NCBI GenBank assembly: GCA_021799715.1
Contig: JAJYZY010000140.1
Span: 1-5,790, forward strand
DNA: 5,790 bases
Source: Planctomycetota bacterium
GTDB taxonomy: Bacteria > Planctomycetota > Phycisphaerae > WQYP01
Direction of reading: 5' to 3'
Shown here in pieces: positions 1-5,522 of the stretch. A model generated the notes under the pieces. That model saw only the letters and a list, made by a program, of their open reading frames with translations. It did no database searches and was not told the origin of the DNA. A program made the translations under genes and the position numbers. Each line of letters begins with the position of its first letter. The first letter of the stretch is position 1.

Positions 1-85
1 TCGCCGTTAAAACGAGCAATATACGCCATTTTCACGCCCGTTGGCGGAAAAGCTGCGACCGGCATGCCCGGACACACGGGAAAAC
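1..85. other. Short flanking sequence downstream of the GH31 gene
   Basis: No gene can be supported here. On the minus strand, just after the GH31 stop, there are two small GC-rich dyads: CCCG/CGGG (67-70 with 77-80, 6-nt loop) and the perfect palindrome GGCATGCC (61-68). Neither is followed by a T run, so I do not call an intrinsic terminator. A minus-strand ATG at 29-27 opens a frame that leaves the window after nine codons (M-A-Y-I-A-R-F-N-G). It could be the start of a next gene but has no clear Shine-Dalgarno. A plus-strand frame open from base 1 to a TGA at 115-117 would overlap the GH31 end and is probably chance. Confidence 0.4.
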
Positions 86-2572
86 TCAAATCGTCATATA
101 TGATTGTCTATATATGATTTCGCCCTGTCCGGAGTCTACGCCGGATAATCCCTGCACATCGGCGACATGTCGGCATGCCTTGGCGTTCACACGCACCTGC
201 GCCGCGGCCTGACCATGCACCCGCAGGACAAAATGCTTCACGGAAGAACGATACGCCCCGCTGCTTTCGCTGATTTGAACACTTGTTTTCGCGGCGGCGC
301 GCATGGCCGTGATTTTCTGCCTATGAAATTCCCCGCGCTGGTAATCGTAGGATTGACCGTCATCATCGTAAAATTCCCCGACTGTGCGTGTTGCGGCTGG
401 ATAGACATCCACAAAAATCTTTTCGGGTTTGGCGGTGTGGATGGCGCGTACCGGATCAGCAATGGGGATAATGGCACCGGCTTTGATAAACAACGGCCAA
501 TCCATCCACGATTCCGTATTGAGCTGATAATCAATCCATTGACCGCCGGAATATCGGTCGCCGCGGAAATAATCAATCCATTGCCCTTCGGGCAGATACA
601 CGCGCCGGGTTGGATTTTTCCGGGTTGCCTCAAATTTTTCCAGCACCGGTGCCGCCATGATCCAGTCGCCGAACATCCATTGATCCGTCATATCCGCAAC
701 CGTCGGATCATCGGGATAATCAAATGTCATGGGCCGCACAATGCCCACGCCGGTTTCCACACATGCGGCATGTTCAAGGGCATAAACGTAAAAGAACCAA
801 CTGTACCGTTGTCGAATAGCCAGCTTGACGGTTTCACACGCTTGATCGCCAAACGCCCATGGCTGCCGCGGATCGCCGGAGGAATGCGTGCGCAATGTCG
901 GACAGACCGCAGTGAATTGAAACCATCGCGTATAGCATTCGGGGGACGGATGCCCGTTGAATCCACCCGTGTCCTGGGCCCATCGCATCTGTCCAAGGGC
1001 AATGGTGCTTAGCATGTGGCTGGTTTGCAGCCGCATAACCTCAAATCCGGAATTGATATCGCCCGACCACGTGGCGTAAGCATAACGTTGCGAACCGAGA
1101 AAAAAATTCCGATTCATGGACCACACCCGCTTGCCGGGCAAATCACGGCGTTGGCCTTCATACAGCGACTGCTGCATGTGCATGAATTCAAAATTCCCCA
1201 ATGAGCCCAAATCCGCCTCATCATTCCAGAATCCGACTATGCCGTGCTGCATGCAGCCGTGGGTCCATGTGGCATGCCAATACCATTGCCTGCAAATGGG
1301 CTTGTAGAAGTCCAGATTATGCGACATCAAATGGGCCATGTAATCCACGAATGGCTTTTCACCCGGAAAAAAGATTCCCAGTTTGCGGGCCGACGCCCCC
1401 TGCGTGGTCATGGGTTCCATTTTTCCCTTGATTGTGCAGAGAATAATCCGAGGCTTCATGATGCCGGTGATTTTGCATTCCAGTTGCCGCGTCCAGTTGA
1501 TCAGGGCGTCGGGGTTGGCCGCAGTATAAAGCGCTTGCGAATATTTCACCGGATTCCACCGGAATTCACCATAATGACTGGCCCCCCAGTCTTTCCAGTC
1601 AAAATCCAGAGTGAAGTTGTCAATCGGGATATCCGTGGCGCGGTATGTCTCAAGATATCCGCGCAGCAATTCCTGATTGGTGCTTAACTGGGAATTGGTA
1701 AAGCCATACGCCCACTTCGGAAACATCTCCATCATGCCGGATGTGCGCGCCAGACATTGAAACACTTTCCGCGGCTCACCAATGAATATAAATGCCGTTA
1801 AGCTGTTGGGGCGGAAATAGTGGCGGCCATAATAAGCGGCAGGCGGATTTCCGTAATAAAATCCGATCTCTTCAGGTTCTATTTGAAAATAGCCGCCATC
1901 GCAATCAACCATGATTCCATAGCCCGCGGTCGTCCAGACAAATGGCGCTCCGCCGCCGCCTTCCACGGACGCTTCAACCCGGCACGTATCCTGGTCCGTG
2001 TGGGGTCTGTTTCGTACTCGGGGCATGGGATTAAGCTTATAATTGTACGGATCTGATGAAAAGCACCCCGAATTGCGAATGCCGTAAAAATTATCCCGCT
2101 TGTTGTGCAGGAAGGAAAATCCCGTCCGCCCCTGATTTTTCGAATCAACACGAAAACCGTGTTGCGCCGTTTGCTCCAGAAGAACCTTGCCCGCGGCATT
2201 TACAATCTTAAACCGGCAGGGATTTCGACTGATTTGCACTTGAAAATCGGCGGTGGTTATCCGAATCGGATCACCGGAAATATCAATCCGGGTGGACGGA
2301 TCGCCGGGCGTGTACATTTCCGGTGGAAGAACGGGCGTATGGGGATCTTCTCTTCCGTTGGCCAATAAATCCGTCCGCAGTATGCCAGGCGATGGAATCG
2401 ATACCCGCAACACATCCGTGCCAAGCTCAAGATACAACACCCCGCTCCGCACGGACGCCCCCGTCACCGCGTTGGCCGCTTGCGCCGGCGATGCGGCCCG
2501 CGTCCGTCGGGTCAAAGAACTTGCCACCGCCGCCGAGGAAACTGCTTTAAGAAAATTCCGCCTGGTCGCCAT
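86..2572 (-). CDS. Tat-exported glycoside hydrolase family 31 protein (alpha-glucosidase/alpha-xylosidase type)
   Basis: An 828-residue GH31 enzyme, a retaining hydrolase of alpha-linked sugars; the substrate cannot be told from sequence. Residues 4-9 (RRNFLK, preceded by T3) match the twin-arginine motif and are followed by a weakly hydrophobic Ala/Ser stretch and possible Ala-X-Ala cleavage sites near 25-35, so export as a folded protein is likely. An N-terminal beta-sandwich lies at about 40-280. The barrel begins near FPKWAYGF (284-291). The strand segment LDFDWKDWG (322-330) follows. The predicted nucleophile is D451 in GFWNDEAD, and the predicted acid/base is D505 in WSGDINSGF. DTGGF (534-538) and R561/H563 are further family positions. 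MFGDWIMAAPVLE (633-645) starts the C-terminal beta domains. All catalytic elements are present and the length is normal for the family. The ATG at 2572 is preceded by GGAG with an 8-nt spacer, and this start gives the Tat motif. The gene stands alone and diverges from the tRNase Z-like gene. Confidence 0.93.
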   Translation of the reverse strand: MATRRNFLKAVSSAAVASSLTRRTRAASPAQAANAVTGASVRSGVLYLELGTDVLRVSIPSPGILRTDLLANGREDPHTPVLPPEMYTPGDPSTRIDISGDPIRITTADFQVQISRNPCRFKIVNAAGKVLLEQTAQHGFRVDSKNQGRTGFSFLHNKRDNFYGIRNSGCFSSDPYNYKLNPMPRVRNRPHTDQDTCRVEASVEGGGGAPFVWTTAGYGIMVDCDGGYFQIEPEEIGFYYGNPPAAYYGRHYFRPNSLTAFIFIGEPRKVFQCLARTSGMMEMFPKWAYGFTNSQLSTNQELLRGYLETYRATDIPIDNFTLDFDWKDWGASHYGEFRWNPVKYSQALYTAANPDALINWTRQLECKITGIMKPRIILCTIKGKMEPMTTQGASARKLGIFFPGEKPFVDYMAHLMSHNLDFYKPICRQWYWHATWTHGCMQHGIVGFWNDEADLGSLGNFEFMHMQQSLYEGQRRDLPGKRVWSMNRNFFLGSQRYAYATWSGDINSGFEVMRLQTSHMLSTIALGQMRWAQDTGGFNGHPSPECYTRWFQFTAVCPTLRTHSSGDPRQPWAFGDQACETVKLAIRQRYSWFFYVYALEHAACVETGVGIVRPMTFDYPDDPTVADMTDQWMFGDWIMAAPVLEKFEATRKNPTRRVYLPEGQWIDYFRGDRYSGGQWIDYQLNTESWMDWPLFIKAGAIIPIADPVRAIHTAKPEKIFVDVYPAATRTVGEFYDDDGQSYDYQRGEFHRQKITAMRAAAKTSVQISESSGAYRSSVKHFVLRVHGQAAAQVRVNAKACRHVADVQGLSGVDSGQGEIIYRQSYMTI

Positions 2573-2580
2573 CGCATGTA

Positions 2581-2584
2581 CTCC
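2581..2584 (-). promoter_or_regulatory. Ribosome binding site of the GH31 gene
   Basis: On the minus strand GGAG is followed by TACATGCG and then the ATG at 2572, a spacer of 8 nt. It decides between this ATG and another ATG at 2577-2575, which is out of frame and only 3 nt from the GGAG. The chosen start is also the one that gives the Tat signal. Confidence 0.6.
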
Positions 2585-2660
2585 AACAGTTTGTTCATGG
2601 GCACCGGCATATTTGCTGCAAGCCTTTGAGTTTCCAGCGCCGCCATTCCGGGCCGAGTGT

Positions 2661-2688
2661 ATTCTAGCGGTCGGCGCGAATCAGTCCT
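2661..2688 (-). promoter_or_regulatory. Candidate sigma-70-like promoter for the GH31 gene
   Basis: On the minus strand TAGAAT (2666-2661) matches the -10 consensus at five of six positions. At a 16-base spacer the -35 position reads AGGACT (2688-2683), matching only three of six. Transcription would start near 2654, leaving a leader of about 80 nt before the GH31 ATG. The poor -35 box would fit a promoter that depends on an activator, but this is inference. Confidence 0.3.
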
Positions 2689-2694
2689 GCCGTT

Positions 2695-2719
2695 GCGCAA
2701 ACGATAAATATTTTTGCGC
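2695..2719. repeat. Perfect inverted repeat, candidate operator
   Basis: GCGCAAA (2695-2701) and TTTGCGC (2713-2719) are perfect reverse complements separated by 11 AT-rich bases. The left arm is also part of the 8-bp palindrome TTGCGCAA (2693-2700). TTGCGC recurs in the same orientation 21 bp on (2714-2719), about two helical turns. No T run follows on either strand, so it does not look like a terminator. It sits about 40-65 bp upstream of the inferred GH31 start of transcription, a usual place for an activator or a shared operator of divergent genes. The binding protein is unknown. Confidence 0.35.
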
Positions 2720-2773
2720 CATTGGTTGACATGCAAAATAACAATGCAATTCCGTTTTCGGTTGTTGCCGGGG

Positions 2774-2798
2774 CTTTGGCTTGACACTTTGGCGTTGA
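2774..2798. repeat. Imperfect tandem repeat around a TTGACA hexamer
   Basis: CTTTGGC occurs at 2774-2780 and 2787-2793, each followed by TTGA (directly in the first copy, after one extra G in the second). The result is a two-copy imperfect tandem repeat with a 13-bp period. The first copy contains TTGACA (2781-2786). It lies 40-64 bases upstream of the tRNase Z-like start codon. It could be a doubled -35 element, a protein binding site, or a slippage product. Confidence 0.35.
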
Positions 2799-2821
2799 GT
2801 TCTTGCCGCCAGCGCCATATT
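2795..2821 (+). promoter_or_regulatory. Weak candidate promoter for the tRNase Z-like gene
   Basis: TTGAGT (2795-2800) and CATATT (2816-2821) match the -35 and -10 consensus at four of six positions each, with a short 15-base spacer. A further AT-rich box, ATTAAA (2824-2829), lies only 8 bases before the ATG at 2838; used as a -10 it would give a nearly leaderless transcript. No Shine-Dalgarno is present between it and the ATG, which is consistent with but does not prove leaderless or SD-independent initiation. Confidence 0.22.
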
Positions 2822-2837
2822 CGATTAAATTCCCTGC

Positions 2838-3860
2838 ATGATAAAAGCACCTGATCAAGCCTCTTCCGATTCTTCCAATGAACCGGCACCGCGCAACTTA
2901 ACCGGTAGCGCAACGGCGCACGAAGCACCACTTTTACCGCCGCTGGCCGTGGTTAAAACTCCCTATTGCCACCTTCTGGGCTACAGTGTCGCCGGAGAGG
3001 AAACCGTCATTCAGGCCCCGGAACTCAACGTGGTATTTGACATCGGCAAGTGCCCGCGGCCCGTGCTTACAAGCGATTTCTGCCTGCTGACGCACGGACA
3101 CATGGATCACAGCGCCGGTTTGGCCTATTACCTGTCGCAGCGATTTTTCCAGGGTATGACCCCGGGCACGGTGATTTGCCCCGCCGCCATAGCCGAAGCG
3201 GTTTCAGGCGTTATTAAATCCTGGACCGCCCTGGAGGGAAAAGCCATTGCCCATCGGGTGATTGGCTTGAACATCGGCGATGAATTTGAACTGCGAAAAG
3301 GATTGGTTGTCCGGGCATTTGCCACGCGGCACACCGTGCCGTCCGCAGGTTTTCTGCTTCTGGATCGGCGGGAAAAGCTCAAACCGGAATTGGCGCAGCA
3401 GGAACTGCCGGGGCATATTTTGCGCGATATGAAGGCCCGCGGGGAAAAAATCACCTACACGCTGGATGTTCCCCTGATCGCCTACACCGGCGACACGAGC
3501 ATGGGGGAGACGTTGTTGCAGGATGGAGTGCGGGACGCTCGCATCCTGATCACGGAATGCACCTTTTTTGAACATGGGCACCGCAAGCGGGCCGCGGTCG
3601 GACAGCACATGCACATCAACGAATTTATTGAAGTACTGCCCAAGCTGGAAAATGAATTGGTGTTGATTTCCCATTTATCCCGCCGCACATATTTACGTTG
3701 GGCGCAAAAGCAACTGGAAAAAGCCATGGCCGGCCTGACCATCAAGCCCAAAGTGGAATTTTTCATGGATCACGCCCAAAAACTGCACGTCCGCCCCGGC
3801 AAAGCCGCCGCGTTTACACCCGTGGAACCCGAAAGCAAAGAAGACGCGCAGGACTCGTAA
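2838..3860 (+). CDS. tRNase Z-like metallo-beta-lactamase-fold hydrolase (short plant-type TRZ family)
   Basis: A 340-residue metallo-beta-lactamase-fold protein, probably a ribonuclease Z that cuts the 3' trailer from tRNA precursors in the cytoplasm. The zinc motif is THGHMDH (H86, H88, D90, H91). The further predicted ligands are H165 (ATRHTVPSAG), D219 (AYTGDTS) and H279 (LISHLSRR), with H257/H259 (QHMHINEF) at the family's extra histidine loop. From memory, the order and wording of NVVFDIGKCPR (64-74), the LKPELAQQELPG segment (181-192) and the 257-280 region resemble the short plant tRNase Z (TRZ1/TRZ2), which is about 280 residues. The present protein has about 38 extra N-terminal residues (Ser/Pro/Ala-rich) and a polar C-terminal tail. 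No Shine-Dalgarno precedes the ATG, and an in-frame GTG at 2949 at the edge of the conserved part has none either, so the start is uncertain. It stands alone, divergent from GH31. A non-tRNA nuclease or another hydrolase role cannot be excluded. Confidence 0.85.
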   Translation: MIKAPDQASSDSSNEPAPRNLTGSATAHEAPLLPPLAVVKTPYCHLLGYSVAGEETVIQAPELNVVFDIGKCPRPVLTSDFCLLTHGHMDHSAGLAYYLSQRFFQGMTPGTVICPAAIAEAVSGVIKSWTALEGKAIAHRVIGLNIGDEFELRKGLVVRAFATRHTVPSAGFLLLDRREKLKPELAQQELPGHILRDMKARGEKITYTLDVPLIAYTGDTSMGETLLQDGVRDARILITECTFFEHGHRKRAAVGQHMHINEFIEVLPKLENELVLISHLSRRTYLRWAQKQLEKAMAGLTIKPKVEFFMDHAQKLHVRPGKAAAFTPVEPESKEDAQDS

Positions 3861-4280
3861 TGCCCTAAAAATTCCCGCCGGTAAATATTGTCACGTCCTT
3901 AACAAGCAATATGGCATCGATCTAAGCGCCTCAAGCAACTTCTCCAATACAATTTGGGAACGCTAATCTGAAATTTTTCCGGGTTCTGTTCACCTCCCAA
4001 GCGGCAGCTTGCTTCCATTGCGATGCCTGTAACTGTGCAGTCGTAAAGAGCGAGGCCATCGTTTGGCGCATTATTTCAACATGGTGGGGCAAGGTGCCGG
4101 GCAGTCCGCACTGGCGGCATACGCGGTGGATTCTGCTTGGGGCGTGTGTGCGTTGAACCGTCGGGCTCCTGGTTTTCAGCCAAGCCAATCGAACTTTGGT
4201 TTTCACCGCGCGGCTGCATGGATCGCATGGAATGGCGCTTACACCGGCACTGGGGCCGGCTGATCGCGGACCGTGTCAGC
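3861..4280. other. Gene-free gap between convergent genes
   Basis: These 420 bases lie between the stops of the tRNase Z-like gene (plus) and the isomerase gene (minus). Open frames exist on both strands (minus 3931-4206 from a GTG, 91 codons; plus 4063-4263 from a TTG, 66 codons), but they overlap each other and recall no family. Neither has a convincing ribosome binding site. I looked for tRNA T-loop patterns and common small-RNA motifs and found none. Small structures seen are a hairpin CAAGC/GCTTG (3998-4011, 4-nt loop), CCGGC/GCCGG (4244-4259) and a close direct repeat GCATGGA (4216-4222 and 4225-4231). It may be a degraded gene or long 3' untranslated sequence. Confidence 0.5.
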
Positions 4281-4281
4281 C
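4258..4281 (-). terminator. Candidate hairpin at the 3' end of the isomerase gene
   Basis: GGCTGA and TCAGCC (4258-4263 and 4276-4281) form a perfect 6-bp stem with a 12-nt loop, and the stem begins at the last base of the isomerase stop codon. A second GC stem (4244-4259) overlaps it downstream. There is no T run on the minus strand, so it is either an imperfect terminator or a 3'-end stabilising hairpin. Confidence 0.3.
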
Positions 4282-5117
4282 TAAAAGATTTGCCGTAAAA
4301 AGGCGATGCTTTTTCGTGCGGCCAATATTGGCTGGTCGGGATGGGTATAGAGTTCCACAGTGAGAAATCGGTCATATTCAATGGCCATCAAGGCCGTTTT
4401 CAACGCCCGCCAATTCAGATCGCCTTCACCGGGTATCAGGTGATAATGCTTGCGGGCGGGAATGTCTTCAATATGGCAATTCCAGATTCGCCCGCGAAGA
4501 AGCTTTAATATCGCCGGAATCTTTTCGCCCAGCACCACTGAATGGCCAATATCCAGATTGGCTCCCAGCAGCGGGCAGTTGATATCGTCCATGAGCTGTT
4601 TCAATTCCGTTGCCCATTCAATAAACAGCATCGGCTCGCATTCCATGCCGACGCGGATATTAAGTTTTTCAGCACGGTCCAATATGGGCTTGAGGCCTTC
4701 AATCAATTGCGCCATGGCCTTTTCCGGAGGCATGGTGGGAAGCGCCTTGCCGCTGGTAATGCTGATATTCTCGGCCCCCACCGCGTGCGCAAATGCCAGC
4801 GTGTTGAGAATCATTTTTTTCCGCGCGGCACGCAGACCGGGCAACGGCGAAATCAGCGATGGTTCAAAAAATGGCTCCGGCGGTGCGTGTCTCCAGTAGC
4901 CGAAGGTGCAGTTCGCGTTGACATTGCTGACACGAAGATTGTGTTTCTCCAATTGCCGTGCCACTGCCAGCGCCTCAGCGGCGACAAACCTGCCCGGATA
5001 CCAGTGCGGTTTATCGGCCAGAATTTCCACGCCGGAATATCCGGCGGCGGCAATTTCCCGTATCGCCCGGCCGAGGGACATGCGGGTGAATGCATTGGTT
5101 GAAAAAGCCAGTTTCAT
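4281..5117 (-). CDS. Sugar phosphate isomerase/epimerase family protein (xylose isomerase-like TIM barrel)
   Basis: A 278-residue single-domain TIM barrel of the AP-endonuclease-2/xylose isomerase-like superfamily. Members use a divalent metal to isomerise or epimerise sugars and related polyols; the substrate here is unknown. Predicted metal ligands follow the family order along the barrel: E159 (GMECEP), D189 with H192 (ANLDIGHS), H215 (NCHIEDI) and E255 (TVELYTHP). The conserved HYHLIPGEGD stretch (224-233) brings E231 and D233 near the site. The N-terminal strand MKLAFSTNAF and GYSGVEIL (26-33) are typical of the fold. FGYWRHAPPEPFFEPSLISP (72-91) looks like a subfamily signature and may close over the substrate. 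The ATG at 5117 has a strong GGAGG 5-8 nt upstream, and no signal peptide is seen. It is the last gene of the likely proB-TPR-isomerase unit, 44 bases after the TPR gene. A phosphate-free substrate or a lyase or dehydratase-like role is equally possible. Confidence 0.87.
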   Translation of the reverse strand: MKLAFSTNAFTRMSLGRAIREIAAAGYSGVEILADKPHWYPGRFVAAEALAVARQLEKHNLRVSNVNANCTFGYWRHAPPEPFFEPSLISPLPGLRAARKKMILNTLAFAHAVGAENISITSGKALPTMPPEKAMAQLIEGLKPILDRAEKLNIRVGMECEPMLFIEWATELKQLMDDINCPLLGANLDIGHSVVLGEKIPAILKLLRGRIWNCHIEDIPARKHYHLIPGEGDLNWRALKTALMAIEYDRFLTVELYTHPDQPILAARKSIAFLRQIF

Positions 5118-5121
5118 GGGT

Positions 5122-5127
5122 CCTCCA
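5122..5127 (-). promoter_or_regulatory. Strong ribosome binding site of the isomerase gene
   Basis: On the minus strand the sequence GTGGAGGACCCATG places GGAGG about 4 nt before the ATG at 5117. It is the best Shine-Dalgarno in the window and fixes the isomerase start. It begins shortly after the 3' arm of a GC-rich hairpin (5132-5152). Confidence 0.65.
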
Positions 5128-5131
5128 CGTT

Positions 5132-5159
5132 TTGGGCCGCCCCCGCGCCCAATGATTGG
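5132..5159 (-). promoter_or_regulatory. Overlapping alternative hairpins between the TPR and isomerase genes
   Basis: Read on the minus strand, TTGGGC (5152-5147) pairs perfectly with GCCCAA (5137-5132) around a 9-nt G-rich loop. The same TTGG can instead pair with an upstream CCAA inside the dyad CCAATCATTGG (5159-5149). The two pairings exclude each other. The larger stem is followed by only four A residues, not a T run, so it is not a normal terminator. Its position just before the GGAGG suggests an effect on translation or on mRNA processing, which is inference. Confidence 0.3.
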
Positions 5160-5161
5160 TG

Positions 5162-5488
5162 CTAATTATCCAGTAAGTCCAGTGCCTCACGCATCTGTCC
5201 GGCCAGATGGGCATCGCCGGACTTTTCGGCAACGGGAATTCCGGACTCAAATTTCTCGCGGGCTGCGGCAACTTTTCCCTGCTGCACCAAAGCCCTCCCA
5301 CAGGCGAAATAGGCCGCGGCATAATTGGGGTCTATCTGGAATATGGCATTCAATTGCTCGATTGCCGCATCCAACTGATCCCCTTTCATGTATTCCAGAG
5401 CCAAACCATAGCGCACGAAGCAATCATTTCCGTCACCATCCAGAAGTTTGAGTAATTTTTCAATTCGTTGTGCGTTCAAGCGAACCAT
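5162..5488 (-). CDS. Small tetratricopeptide repeat (TPR) protein
   Basis: A 108-residue, probably cytoplasmic protein with two TPR units, at about 22-55 (FVRYGLALEYMKGDQLDAAI, then IDPNY) and 56-90 (AAYFACGRALVQQGKVAAAR). A capping helix rich in Leu/Ala/Glu closes the C terminus (HLAGQMREALDLL). TPRs form helical scaffolds that bind other proteins; no catalytic residues, signal peptide or membrane segment are seen. Compact TPR proteins of this size and pattern are common in bacteria, and I know of no assigned function. The ATG at 5488 has AAAGG directly against it with no spacer, a poor ribosome site, so translation may depend on coupling with the upstream proB. The 34-base gap to proB contains a perfect 10-bp palindrome CTTCCGGAAG (5510-5519). 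The partner may be a neighbour's product, but nothing shows which. Confidence 0.85.
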   Translation of the reverse strand: MVRLNAQRIEKLLKLLDGDGNDCFVRYGLALEYMKGDQLDAAIEQLNAIFQIDPNYAAAYFACGRALVQQGKVAAAREKFESGIPVAEKSGDAHLAGQMREALDLLDN

Positions 5489-5509
5489 CCTTTGCCATGC
5501 CGCGCGTGT

Positions 5510-5519
5510 CTTCCGGAAG
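5510..5519. repeat. 10-bp perfect palindrome between proB and the TPR gene
   Basis: CTTCCGGAAG reads the same on both strands and sits four bases after the proB stop codon. With no loop bases it would make only a weak RNA hairpin. It could be a protein site or chance. Confidence 0.2.
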
Positions 5520-5522
5520 GGT

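Larger units (their letters stand above)
2573..2837. other. Divergent intergenic region between the GH31 and tRNase Z-like genes
   Basis: These 265 bases separate two genes transcribed away from each other, so both promoters should lie here. The centre (2693-2755) is AT-rich and repeat-rich. It contains an inverted repeat (2695-2719), a 13-bp-period direct repeat ATGCAA (2731-2736 and 2744-2749), and a second 13-bp-period repeat CTTTGGC (2774-2780 and 2787-2793). Two exact TTGACA hexamers occur on the plus strand (2726-2731 and 2781-2786), neither with a good -10 box at 16-18 bases. An ORF reading MPVPMNKLLEYMRW from the minus-strand ATG at 2610 overlaps the GH31 start out of frame and is most likely chance. 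Confidence 0.7.

Noticed and set aside
1..29. Start of another minus-strand gene (M-A-Y-I-A-R-F-N-G)
   Set aside because: Only nine codons are visible and the upstream sequence has no clear ribosome site, so a gene call is not supported.
61..80. Intrinsic terminator after the GH31 gene
   Set aside because: The stems are only 4 bp and no T run follows on the minus strand.
167..1012. 281-codon open frame on the plus strand inside the GH31 gene
   Set aside because: It lies fully antisense to a well-supported GH31 coding region, its translation has no recognisable domain, and long antisense frames are expected in GC-rich coding sequence.
2512..2610. Possible leader peptide starting MPVPMNKLLEYMRW and overlapping the GH31 start
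   Set aside because: It has no ribosome site of its own and no attenuator structure or amino-acid run that would point to regulation; the overlap is best explained by chance.
3204..3674. Minus-strand frames inside the tRNase Z-like gene
   Set aside because: They are antisense to the conserved metal-binding domain and show no motif of their own.
4186..4206. tRNA-like T-loop string GTTCGATT on the minus strand
   Set aside because: The flanking bases do not form the 5-bp T stem, and no acceptor, D or anticodon arm is found around it.
4063..4263. 66-codon plus-strand frame and the overlapping 91-codon minus-strand frame (3931-4206) in the convergent gap
   Set aside because: Both rely on non-ATG starts without Shine-Dalgarno motifs, they overlap each other, and neither recalls a known family. 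A CxxC in the minus frame is not enough to call a zinc protein.
4542..5102. 186-codon plus-strand frame across the isomerase gene, and another at 4906-5451
   Set aside because: Both are antisense to genes with clear family motifs, and their translations show no family resemblance.
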